In this document: piece after piece, positions 24,643-34,933 of the stretch | Position numbering within the stretch: position 1 is the stretch's first letter | How the letters are laid out: the number at the start of each line of letters is the position of its first letter | DNA from: Aotearoamyces nothofagi | Lineage: Eukaryota; Ascomycota; Leotiomycetes; Leotiales; Tympanidaceae | DNA: 64,000 bases | NCBI GenBank assembly: GCA_015345905.1 | Contig: JADDTR010000002.1 | Span: 558,001 to 622,000 of the forward strand | Direction of reading: 5' to 3' | Position numbers and translations under genes: made by a program | The notes under the pieces: model-generated | Databases searched by the model: none | What the model saw: only the letters and a program-made list of their open reading frames with translations | What the model was told of the DNA's origin: nothing

Positions 24643-25808
24643 ATGGGTTCTGTTGGTACTTCCAGACCAGAATCGCTTTCTGTATTGTTATTCGGCGCCA
24701 CGGGGATAATTGGAAGGCCGATAACGAATGTTTTGATTGAGAACTTCGGGCTCTTTGACCGTCTGGCAATATTTACCTCTCCTGGCGGTGGAGAGAAGAA
24801 GCAGGCAGTTCTTGCGGATTGGAAGTCCAAAGGTGCAGAAGTGATAGAAGGGGACCTAAAAAATGAAAATCAAGTCCTGGAAGCATATGAAGGTCTGTCA
24901 ATCCTATCTGAGTGAGGGAGTAAGCAGGTTGACTACCTGTTGTCCTTTCTTAGCCTATATCGTACTATCATGCATATGAAAGCTAAATCGAGGGAATAAT
25001 AGGCATTGACACCGTCGTCAGTGCATTGGGACGTGGAGATATTGCCACTCAAATATCGCTCATCTACCTTGCCGACCAAAGCCCCTCGGTTCGAAGATTT
25101 ATACCCTCGGAGTTTGGCATAGACATCGAGCACAGCCTAACTTTATCAGAGGAAAACCCTCATCAAGAGAGACTTAAGGTTCGAGCAGCTCTTGCTGCTA
25201 CTGAAAATCTGGACTATACATATATTGTAACGGGTCCGTATGCAGATGCCAAGCCTCCTGCAATGCTAAGTGCGTTGGTTGACACTCCGGAACTGGGCTC
25301 TTTCAACGTCAAGACTAAGACTGCGGTATTGTTGGGTGATGGCGATGACATAGTTAGTATGACGACGGTGAAAGAGTAAGTCCCGTAAACGATCTTTAGC
25401 CTAGATACTACTAACAGTTAATATAGTGTTGGAAAGCTTGTCTTGAAGGTCCTAACCCACCCTAGCCAGAGCAGCAAACGTGCCTTGAAATTGCAGTCCT
25501 TCGTAACAACACCACTCGATATCCTCGAGGAATTCCAGCGTCAAACAAACACAGAGTGGGCTGTATCTAAGGTTCCTCTCCCTAAACTTCGCATTATGGA
25601 GGTTAATGCGTGGGCAGCAGAGGTGCCTATGGCGCCGCTCTACACGTTGCGGCGCATATGGATGGAAGGTGGAACGTTATACGATGAATGGGATAACAAG
25701 TATATCGAGGCTAATGATATGGATAGCCTGGAGGATGCTGTAAGCCTGGCGATTAAACAGCAAGAGACTCTATATCAGGCGGTCGATAGGAATAAGCAGT
25801 TTCTATAA
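24643..25808 (+). CDS. NmrA-like / isoflavone-reductase-like NAD(P)-binding protein
   Basis: Atypical short-chain dehydrogenase of the PCBER/NmrA group. Three exons (24643-24892, 25003-25375, 25427-25808) give 334 aa. The Rossmann motif is LFGATGIIGRP. IDTVVSALGRGDI follows the first junction, and the conserved RRFIPSEFGIDI with a later YIVTGPYADA marks the substrate pocket as in fungal NmrA-like reductases. The first intron uses a weak donor (GTCTGT); I accept it because it joins EAYEG to IDTVVSALG. Substrate unknown. Confidence 0.85.
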
Positions 25809-25884
25809 GCTTATTTAAAGTTCAAGGATTGATTTGAGAATATACGACTATCGTGAAATTTTCTGGAAATTTGAATCATAGCCA

Positions 25885-26981
25885 TTAGACAGGTTCGAGC
25901 CCACGACCGAGAAATGTGCTCTCTCCGAACTCCTTCTCTGCTACCTGGAATAATGGCAGGCCCATGACTATCGACAATTAATACATATATGAGGTGGGAG
26001 AGGTAAACATACAGTATCCATTCTTGTTATGTCCAATAGCCTCAAAGGTAGACTGCGCCTCCTCGTCTCCAATTTTGATAAGTGGCTTTCCAGAGCCCGC
26101 ACTCGACGCATCTGCTTGCAACTGTATCTGGCAGTTTTTTTCCAACTGGATAAACCATGAAGTGACTTCCTCAATCGATCTTCCAGCTGTCAGCAGTCCG
26201 TGGTTGCCTAGAAGTGCGGCTTTCTTATTGCCCAGTGCTTTGGCAATATTCTTGCCTTCTTCAGCAGCTAGGACAACGCCGGCAAAGGTGGGGTAGAGAA
26301 CGTGGTCGTTGTAGAAAACGCAGGAGTCTTGGGTTAGCATGTCCAAGGTACGACCTGACAAATGTCAGGAATGTATTCTGTATATGTAGTCCGGGATTTC
26401 ATACCTGTAGCACAAAATGCTCTCCCGTACGTGCTGTGGGAATGTGCGGCGCAGAGAACGTCAGGTCTGGCTCTATGAATCTCACTATGAATTGCAAAAG
26501 CAGCTTTTGAGATATTAGATATTGAAACTCTTCTAAAGTTGCTATTCAGAGCTCGACATACCATGGTTTAGGAGGCGATTCTTTCCACCATCAATAACAA
26601 CGCCAGCATGGTCAACAAGTATCAGATCGTCATCTGTGATTAGAGAGAAATGCAAACCTGAAGACGTATCAGTCACGTTCCAGAACCGCCATTGTGGCTC
26701 TATAAGCACTTACCAAATGGGTTGACCCAGAAAGATGTAGGATCCACTGGATCCCTCAGTGTTATGTGACCGGCAACACCCTCAGCGAGGCCATATTGTG
26801 CAAATATCCGGAAAGCTATGGCAAGACGATGCTTGAGGTACTTCCTTTCCTCATATTTGTCTTTGAATGTCGGTATGGAAGTAGGCGCCGAGTCCGGTAT
26901 TGCTAAGGAAGGGTCACCACTCTGATGTTGCTTGCGGCCTTTAGTTGACTCGACGTCTGGTGTAACTGCAGATGGAGCCAT
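25885..26981 (-). CDS. class II aldolase/adducin family protein
   Basis: Five exons (26981-26714, 26657-26562, 26503-26405, 26354-26013, 25967-25885) give 295 aa. Zinc-site sequences AAHSHSTYGRAF and LGNHGLLTAG, plus GVAGHITLRDP near the N-terminus, identify the fold. The C-terminal exon restores the ending FQVAEKEFGESTFLGRGLEP. Family members act as aldolases or epimerases or lack enzyme activity, so the reaction is not assigned. Introns are 45-58 nt, and one acceptor is A-rich (TCAAAAG). Confidence 0.88.
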
Positions 26982-27921
26982 AACGTGCGATAAAGATTAC
27001 GGACTTGGAGAGTCAAAATAAAAGGCACGAGTAGTAAATAAGTATAAATAACTCTTGAAGTCAAAAATTGCTGATGAAAGATAGCAAGGGAAGGAATCAA
27101 GTCGAGTGTAAAGGTCAGCCACTCCCCGTCGGCCAGCGGCACCTTGCTCCGCAAGGTATCTACGGACTGGACTACCCGCAACGGCCACTCATCTCGGGCA
27201 GACGCTGACAAGGCACGATAGCGTACGAGGCGCATCCTGACTGACATAGGCATTGGCATTGGCATTGGCATTGGCATTCGGGGGAGCCTCCAAAGAAGCC
27301 ATCCTCCTTTTCCAGTCTATCAACCAGCCTTGCTGCCTCTCATGTTTGAGCAAGAGCCTCGTGGGCTGGCTGATAGCACAACTTATCTACTGTCTAACAC
27401 AGAATAATAGGGCACATCGACACCCTCGCATTGAGCCGTCACAGATGTCACGACTGCAGGTGAGCCAGTGTCCATAATCCGGACAACTGCTGCGGGGCGG
27501 CCAGCTGGAAAGAACCGATTGCTTCCTCGCTGGCGCACACGGAGAGAGACCCCTGAGGCCCGCGCTATCGGATAAGGAGGGCTTATCTCGGTGTCTATTG
27601 CTTCCAACCCCGCCGCTCCTTCCACTGCCCATGTCAGTTGTCGATAACAACTCCCGGCACTGCGTATATGCTCAATCGGGGCTCCGAGCAGTTGTAGCTT
27701 CCTGACAGGAAATATCAGGGCCGTAAATACACCAAAAGCAACTATATAGTACATCTATACACATTTATACGCCAGTGATGCGGCTGCGGGCGTGCTCCGG
27801 TTCCGAGGGCGCGGTCCGTACCGCCTAGTGAAATGTAGGCTATCGTTAAGAATCGAGTCATAAGTTTCGTGAAGGTGGATGTGTGCATTGATTACCTTCA
27901 CTCGACTCTACCAAAAGCACC
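26982..27921. other. divergent promoter region
   Basis: 0.9-kb space between the aldolase-like and dehydrogenase genes. Apart from the hexamer repeat listed separately, no feature is visible. Confidence 0.5.
27249..27278. repeat. hexamer tandem repeat (GGCATT), 5 copies
   Basis: Five exact copies of GGCATT, about 270 nt upstream of the aldolase-like gene's start. Confidence 0.95.
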
Positions 27922-28947
27922 ATGGGACTAAAAATCGTCTGTCTGGACGAATGCCACTGTCCCATCCCGACCTTCGACATCCCGGGCCATGAATATGTAG
28001 GATATGTGACCACGCCCGCAGAGCTGGTCAATGAGCGCATCCGAGATGCCAATATCATCATCACCACGCGCGTACCGATCTCTGCCGAGAATTTTGCCGT
28101 ATGCAAGGACTTGAAGCTGATGGCGATAATGGCTGCTGGGAAAGACATCGTCGACAACGCGGCGCTGAGGAAAATGGGCGTCCCGGCGTGCAATATCCCG
28201 TCTGCCTCGTCTGAGTCGGTCGCTGAGCACGCCTTTGCGCTGTATTTTGCCGTCAAGCGGAAGGTGGTGGAGATGCACGAGCTGACAGTCAGGGGAGATG
28301 TTTGGCCGGCGAATAGGACGGCTACTCATTTGTTCCAGGGCTATCCCAGTACTTGTAGGAGAGACGTCATGGGAATAGTCGGGTATGGAATATTGGGTAC
28401 GCTTTCCTGGATATTCATACAAGTCAATGGGAATCGTTGCTGATAGACGAGAACAGGGAAACGAGTCGAGAAAATCGCAAAGGCATTAGGCATGACCGTG
28501 CTCGCCGCAGAGCGAAAAGGTCGATCGGAAGACGATGTACGGGAGGGAAGAACAAGCTTCACCGAAACGCTCCGTCAATGCACAGTACTGCTGTTGACCT
28601 GTCCGCTGGATGACTCCACACGAGACATGATCGACGAGGCGGAACTGAGGCTGATGCAGAAGAATGCCATCCTGATAAACGTCGCGAGAGGAGGAGTAGT
28701 CGTAGAAGATGCGCTCGTGAAGGCGCTGAAGGAAGGCTGGATCAAGGGAGCCGCAACAGATGTCTTCGCCATCGAACCCATCGATGGCACCAACAGCCCT
28801 TTCATCGTCGACGGAAAGGCGATTCCGAATCTAACCTTGTCGCCGCACGTCGCGTGGTACGCGAGCTCGAGTATAGAGAACTTGCAGGCCATGGTCAAGA
28901 GCAACATAGAAAGCTTCGTAGCGGGGAACCCTCAGAACATCATCTGA
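27922..28947 (+). CDS. D-isomer-specific 2-hydroxyacid dehydrogenase
   Basis: NAD(P)-dependent reductase of 2-keto acids. Two exons (27922-28396, 28457-28947) give 321 aa. The NAD motif is GIVGYGILGKRVEK. The catalytic triad is present as Arg in INVARGGVVVED, Glu in DVFAIEP and His in TLSPHVAWY. The protein resembles glycerate/hydroxypyruvate reductases (SASSESVAEHAFAL precedes the NAD domain), but substrate cannot be read from sequence. The intron (60 nt) interrupts the glycine motif. Confidence 0.9.
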
Positions 28948-29439
28948 AAATCTCTTAAAGACTCCTGTAGAGCACAGCATCAAAATAGAGAGGAACCCAC
29001 GACGGTGTGCTTTCCGTACATTGTTCCGAGTCACAAGTTCACAATAACCTAAAAATCAGGCATGGCACTGCTTGCTCGCTCGTTCAATCCATGCTGTAAA
29101 TACACAGCAACAAAGCCTTTTTTTCTGATCTGTCAAAAGACAAAACAGAAAAAAAAAAAAAAACAGACAAGCAAAGGCAATCTTCCAAACACTATAATTT
29201 ACAGACCCTCCAAAAAACACTATTCCATCTTTACTCGTCTCCGTTCCCGCTCCCTTGCTAAACGTGCAAGGACGCCTACTCCTTACCACCTGAGCCCGGA
29301 CTATACCGAGTTTAAATACCACCGCCGTACCTACTCCAGGCTGTAGCGCTATAGCTTGGAGTATACGGATCCCGAGAACGCCGGTCTACTTGGATTAAAA
29401 CCCAGAGCAGGACGGTTCGTAGCACGTGTTCCCCCCCCC

Positions 29440-29960
29440 CCTCAGGCCGAGCGGCTCAATCGATAGATAACGTTATACCTTATATTTCAGTCATAAATTC
29501 TTCATTTCCAACTTTATCTTTATAATAGCATTAATATATATTACTAAGATAGTAAGTCCAGGAGCCTATTCTAGTCTCTTGGAGCCTATTCCAACCCCCT
29601 AAACCCCTCTTACTAAGGGAGTTGACGCTCTTAATAGCTGCGTAACTAGGGACAGAAACATCCTAGACGAGATAGGAGAGCAGAGGTAAGGGAGTAGAGA
29701 GCGTATAATAGAGGCTGGTGAAGATGTACTGTAGAAGGGCGAGACAAATCGAGGAAAGCGAAGCGGTGAGACGTCATATGGGAGGTGCGGATTGGCGCGA
29801 CGCGACAGCCCGTATGCTATAACTCGGGTTGGAGACCGAGACAGCGAAGGAACAGAACAAGGGCCGTGCATGGCAAAGAAGTTGAAACAGCCAAGTCGTT
29901 TCCCTCGTCAAAGATCCTGATGGGCGATGGCGGCTTAATACTTAAGCTGTGATACGCTTA
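29440..29960. other. AT-rich patch, possible decayed repeat
   Basis: An abrupt AT-rich segment after a C-run (about 29430), with the word GGAGCCTATTC twice 20 nt apart (near 29560 and 29580). It looks unlike neighbouring DNA and may be remains of a repeated element, but no family, ends or coding remnants can be recognised. Confidence 0.25.
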
Positions 29961-30246
29961 TGATAGATTGGTAGTTGCTAGCGAATCTGGTAAACTCGAA
30001 CCCGAAGAGAAATCAGAGAGAATCGTACACGAGATAAGACAGCTTGAGGAGGGCAGAGACTGCCTTGCCCGAGAGAAGTACAGTACGTAATCTGACCACG
30101 CTGCAAGGTGAATGCTTGCTGCACAAGGAACCGCTCTCATATCCAAAACTGGCTCACCGTTGCGGAAAGTAGGTCGATGCTTGCTACCCGCGTTCTCTAG
30201 AAAGTGTCTTGATTCCTACACCGCAACGAGGCCCACGGATAACTAG

Positions 30247-30274
30247 CCGCTGTACCGCTGTACCGCTGTACCGC
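30247..30274. repeat. 8-bp tandem repeat (CCGCTGTA), 3.5 copies
   Basis: Three full and one partial copy of CCGCTGTA. Confidence 0.9.
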
Positions 30275-32305
30275 GTGCTACTGTGCTGTGACGGGTCCTT
30301 TGGGAAGAGAATGCTGGCCTGAGCTTCTTCTCAGGTCCAGTTTTATTTGTGCAGTGACGGGGATCTGGATTGTTTGGGGTCGCTGCGGAGTGTGAGAGCG
30401 CGGCCCCGATGCCCGTAGTACATACTCGTTTGTAGGAGGAGTCCAAGACACCTTGCCGCAATGCCGAATACCAGGACTCAGGGAGAGGTTTCCCGAGCCT
30501 TGCCAAGTAGAAAAGACAATCAGCACTAGAAGGATGAGGGAGCACGTTATCCAGTCCCCGGGGTTAGAGAACCTTGCCCTCGCACTGGATGAAGAAAAGC
30601 TCCCACGAATACTGCAATCGAGCGGATGTTTCACGCCCTAGACTGTGCGTGCGCCTTGGTGCGCAAGTACTTCACGACATGGAGGGCACTTGGATCTCGC
30701 AGTGGTCTGGAACCTGCCTGGCCCAAGCTCCCCACGGTGACGTGGTGTTTCGTGATGTGCACTGTTATGGCACAGGAAAAAAAAAAGGGATACTGAGCAA
30801 GAGAGAGAGAGAGAGACAGCATGCAGGCGCGTACGTACAGTAGTGCAGCAAATGGCAATCATGGATTCATGGATGAGATAGCGTACTGTTGCAATATATC
30901 CGAGAAGAACGGGCGGCTGGAAGCTCCACAGGCGAACTTGCACAAAGCCGAGTCTCTCCAGGAATGATTGATTTCTGCTTGAGCTCCTCAGCTTCCTTTT
31001 TGCAAGGACAGCAAGAATCATCACGGGAACATGACGTAGCTCCAACTGTGGAAAGAGAAAGGAGGAAGAACGACGGGAGGGGGGGAGGGAGTCAAGGAGA
31101 CAGTCCTGTATACTATACTCGAGCAGTCAAAGACGCGAAGATCAGGGACGCTCGAGCATAAAAATACCGTGTCGTCTCGAGCCGTCTCGTTTCGTCTCAT
31201 CTACCAACCCCCTGAACGTCCAGATGGGCTGCCCCTCGGAGGCGTCGCCGGGGCTCGGAAGCGGCCTCAGGGAGCGCCAGCGTGCCCGGCCACGACCGAC
31301 TCGGCAGCTTTATCGAGGGATTGCCGCCGGGACTACTGACTGTACGGCACGGCGATCGCTGCGACGGCGGCTTTTCGTCGTTCGACGGCGCCGCGCTCCA
31401 GCTCTCATATCGAGGCATTCGGAGGGACGATCCGGTCGAGATGACATCTCTCAACAGCAGTCCTCTGACCGTTGGCATTGTCGATGAGCCGTGGGCGCAC
31501 GCTGGGCTCTGGGAGGTGGGCAGTGCTACTACGGTGTAGGCCTCTGTGGAGCGTTGGAAATACTACTGTATACTACTGTATTACTTACTGTATGGGAGGG
31601 CTCTACCTACGGGGTAGGACTCGGGCGAGACATGATGGAGAGGGAGAGAGAGACCTGTTGGCAGGGAGCGACAATCAATTTCTACGTCGGGAATCAAGCT
31701 CCGCGGAATGGAATGGAACTGGTCAGAATGCGTCGAGGAGGTAGGATAGGGGTCACGATATCCTGCCCTATCCTGTGCTGTGCTGTGCTACACGATACGC
31801 TACACCACCTCTACACCACTGTGCGCCGTACGCATACCATACATTATCTGCCAGCTTATCGACGTGCATAGTGTATCAGAGAATGATCTGTGCCGTGTCT
31901 GAGCGTGTCGAGAATCGAGCACAAAGGTGGCAAAGGCGGTCGAGAGGGCGAATGCGACAGACAGTGCAGGGGCGGTACAGGAGGGAAGGATGGGAGGAGG
32001 GTGTTGTCGTCGTTGGCATCTGTGGCTGCATAGATAAAACGGCTGGAATGCGTACTGTAGATAGATGGCCGGGCCAATGCAAGTAGCCGTACTGTACGGA
32101 GGTCGCTGTCGTGCAGCACGGCTGGCGGCATTTACTGTACGATATCCAGTGCCTGGACGTCAGGCAAAGCCTGGCGAGCCACTGTGGCCGGAGTGCCGTA
32201 TGCGGTGCTGGCTGCACTGCGGGTACGGCACTGCACTGCAGCATGATGGGGGTGCGAGGTGCAGCGGACAGCAGCGGGCCACAGCGACCAACCCGCCCGC
32301 GAGAG

Positions 32306-32373
32306 CCTGTGGGAGGCCTGTGGGAGGCCGGTGGGAGGGCCTGTGGGCGCCTGTGGACGCCTGTGGACGCCTG
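32306..32373. repeat. GC-rich degenerate ~11-bp tandem repeat
   Basis: About six variants of the unit CCTGTGGGAGG / CCTGTGGACG follow one another, with strong strand asymmetry (G-rich plus strand). Confidence 0.8.
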
Positions 32374-32493
32374 GAGCACTCTGCCGGAGCCTGTCTGCAG
32401 CGAACGCAACAGCATTCCACCGCGGCTTGCATCCCGTGGCACCCACTCACTGTATGCCCAACACGCCCGACTCGCTGTCGTGGACGTGGACGT

Positions 32494-32529
32494 GTACTTG
32501 TACTTGTACTTGTACTTGTACTTGTACTT
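32494..32529. repeat. hexamer tandem repeat (GTACTT), 6 copies
   Basis: Six exact copies of GTACTT. Confidence 0.95.
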
Positions 32530-32583
32530 GGACAGAGCACAATAACGTCCTCCAGTGCATTGCAGGCCCGCGCATGTCCCCTA

Positions 32584-32608
32584 TCCCGCATCCCGCATCC
32601 CGCATCCC
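32584..32608. repeat. 7-bp tandem repeat (TCCCGCA), 3.5 copies
   Basis: Consecutive TCCCGCA units ending in a partial TCCC. Confidence 0.85.
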
Positions 32609-32662
32609 GTAGACCCAGGCTCTGGAAGCCTCACGCCCGACCCGCGAGCCTCTCTGTAGCCT

Positions 32663-32689
32663 GCCACGCCAGCCACGCCAGCCACGCCA
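32663..32689. repeat. 9-bp tandem repeat (GCCACGCCA), 3 copies
   Basis: Three exact copies of GCCACGCCA, followed by a diverged fourth. Confidence 0.9.
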
Positions 32690-32933
32690 GCCAAGCAGCC
32701 ACCGAGGCCAGCAGCTCCAAGCCCTGAGCGGAGCGCGCGAACAGTGAGCTGTCAGCGCAAAAAGGGCAGCCAGTCTCGTGTCACGGGAAGACTTGCTTGC
32801 CACACACACACACATGTGAGACTGCGACGGAGACCGAGACCGAGACCAGCTTGATACCAGTCGAGTATGGACAAGAATATGTCCCGCCCGGAATGCAGAC
32901 TGCACCGCGCTGCACCCTTCACATCACATCCAC

Positions 32934-32980
32934 ATAACACATAAAATAACACATAAAATAACACATAAAATAACACATAA
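32934..32980. repeat. 12-bp tandem repeat, ~3.9 copies
   Basis: Unit ATAACACATAAA, three full copies and one nearly full copy, with no mismatches; an AT-rich minisatellite inside GC-rich surroundings. Confidence 0.95.
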
Positions 32981-33661
32981 CTTGGCAGATTGCAAGGTGC
33001 CTACGATCCACCCATTCTAGGAAGCCGAGGGCAGCGTGTTGCGTGACGAGTAGCAATGGACAGTTGCGAGTGGCCTCGCCGGCCTCTCCCTCCTCCTCAC
33101 AAGAACTCTTCCGTCCACTGTCCGCCCCGCGAGCCGCTGCGGCACAGACGACGCGAAGGTCCAGAAATGGGACTCCACAGAATTACTTTTCGCTGAGTCG
33201 GCCAGCCGATTTTTGTCGGCCGGCCCATGGCTCAGCTGTGCTCCATGCCCATTCCGACAGTCCTGCAGTGTGTACACAGCAGTGCAGTCAGTACCGCAGG
33301 CTTGCGAGGGCCCTTTCGAAGCGTGAACCCATATAGACCGTCTGAATCTCACAAAGCACGGGAATATTGGTTTTCGGTGCCACGACTTCCATCATACCGT
33401 AGTAGTTGACACGGCGTGACGGGGTGCTCGTACTGTACGGACGGCCAGGCACGCAGCGCACGCAACGCAAGGCTGACGGGTGGCAGCGCCGTTCCCTGTC
33501 GCGCCGTCGTTTTACATTCCTGAACATCTACCGAGACTCGGATGAGGAATGTAGAAGCTCAACATCATCTCCTATCGCCAATTATATTGCGGCATGCACT
33601 TGTATGGAGGCGGAGGCATGTATGGAGATGATACAGCATCATTGATCCAGGTGAGTGAACA

Positions 33662-33693
33662 AATGAATGGATGAATGAATGAATGAATGGATG
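33662..33693. repeat. tetramer repeat (AATG)n
   Basis: AATG/GATG units in tandem with two GATG interruptions. Confidence 0.85.
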
Positions 33694-33805
33694 CGTGAGT
33701 GGATGATTATTGTCACTCTGTAATCTCTACCTCCCAATGACCATTTACCAGGGCAGATGACGTTGGAGTACAGGTATGTATCCGCAGTAGCTGTTTAGTG
33801 GGAGT

Positions 33806-33833
33806 GTACTCGTACTCCGTCGAGTGCGAGTAC
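33806..33833. repeat. 12-bp hairpin with 4-nt loop
   Basis: GTACTCGTACTC (33806-33817), loop CGTC, then GAGTGCGAGTAC (33822-33833). The arms pair with a single mismatch that would be a wobble pair in RNA. No neighbouring gene suggests terminator use. Confidence 0.7.
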
Positions 33834-34933
33834 AGCTGGCAGTCAGTACCTTACTGTAGCCCGTGAGACCCGCAAAAGCCATGGAATGATGGAAGGAAGG
33901 TGTGGAACATTCGCTCGCTTGTCCTGTCTTGTAAGTACAGTCAGTCCAGTGCAGTAAGTTGTGCCTGTCTGGCCTGAGGGTCGTGCTGGTCTCTGCTGGT
34001 CTCTGCTCTACCGCAGTACAGTAGAACATCCCCCCTGCGTGCATCCATCCCTCCCTATTTCAATCGGGCGTCCGGCTCGAAGATCACCACGCAGCCGAAC
34101 CACCGCAACCCCGGAGGAGAATGCCAAGATGCGCAGGTGCGGTATCTTAGGTTCGTAAGGTCTCAGCAATAATCGGAGTGCTGGCTGAAGTGCTGGCGCG
34201 CTGGCGGATGCAGCAAGGAGGCAAATACAGTAGTGAGCTGCAAGGAAAATCCGCCTTATTCGATCAGAACGAGGAGGCGATGATCATACAGCTAATCTAC
34301 GCGCCCTGCTCCGCTATGCTGGAGAGCATTTGTACAGTATAGCTACAGGATCTATCTCAGGAAGAATGCAGCCGTGCTCGTCCCTTTGCAGCTTTGCAGG
34401 CCGGCAGCAATTTGCCGCTGTACATGTCGCCTAGAAGCTCGCCACATTTCCGTTATCACACCTGCGGCATTGAAGACGTCTCGATTTATCATATTTCATT
34501 CGTGCCACCGGTTCATGCCTGCACCCCACCGGCACCAAAAACGGCCTGGCAGGACAAGGGTAGCTGGCTAGAATGCATTGAGCAGCCTGGCAGGGCCGCG
34601 AAAGTGAGTCTACAGGGGCTCGATCTTGCAGGCATTCGAGCGGTAAACACGTAGAGCAATTATTGTACTGATGGTAGCTGGCACGGCTGGATAGTGGATA
34701 GTCAGGTACTGACTGTTGCAAACAGGCAATCGTAATAATAGCCTCGAGCGGACTGGAGAAGGCGAGGAGCGCGGAATGCAAAATACCTTAATGCACTGGC
34801 CGCATGGCACGAAGCATGAGGACGTAGACCATTCTCTGCTAACACTTTCGATTCAACCCACAACAATAATCCCTTAAGCTTCAGCCATCGGCACACTCCT
34901 CTATACCGACTACTGGCATTCCTGCCTTCGGTG

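Larger units (their letters stand above)
28948..34933. other. 6-kb gene-poor, tandem-repeat-rich region
   Basis: No convincing gene in about 6 kb. Composition shifts repeatedly: an AT-rich patch near 29450-29560, then mostly GC-rich DNA with many short tandem repeats (eight listed separately) and frequent CTGTAC/GTACAG words. Open frames of up to about 220 codons in 31.2-32.7 kb are present on several frames at once and consist of repeat-derived residues. Unannotated non-coding RNA cannot be excluded. Confidence 0.6.

Noticed and set aside
25890-25910. Second B-box-like word (GGTTCGAGCCC)
   Set aside because: It lies in the last exon of the class II aldolase-like gene (codes for GLEP on the minus strand) and has no tRNA fold around it.
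29440-29960. A defined transposon in the AT-rich patch
   Set aside because: No terminal repeats, target duplications or coding remains could be recognised, so only an unspecified possible relic is listed.
32483-32700. CRISPR-like look of short repeats
   Set aside because: The units are directly tandem, 6-9 bp, with no spacers, in a fungal genome.
31224-32727. Several open frames of 85-220 codons in the repeat-rich region
   Set aside because: They overlap on up to five frames, consist largely of repeat-derived Cys/Arg/Pro/Thr runs, and show no known domain or splice logic.
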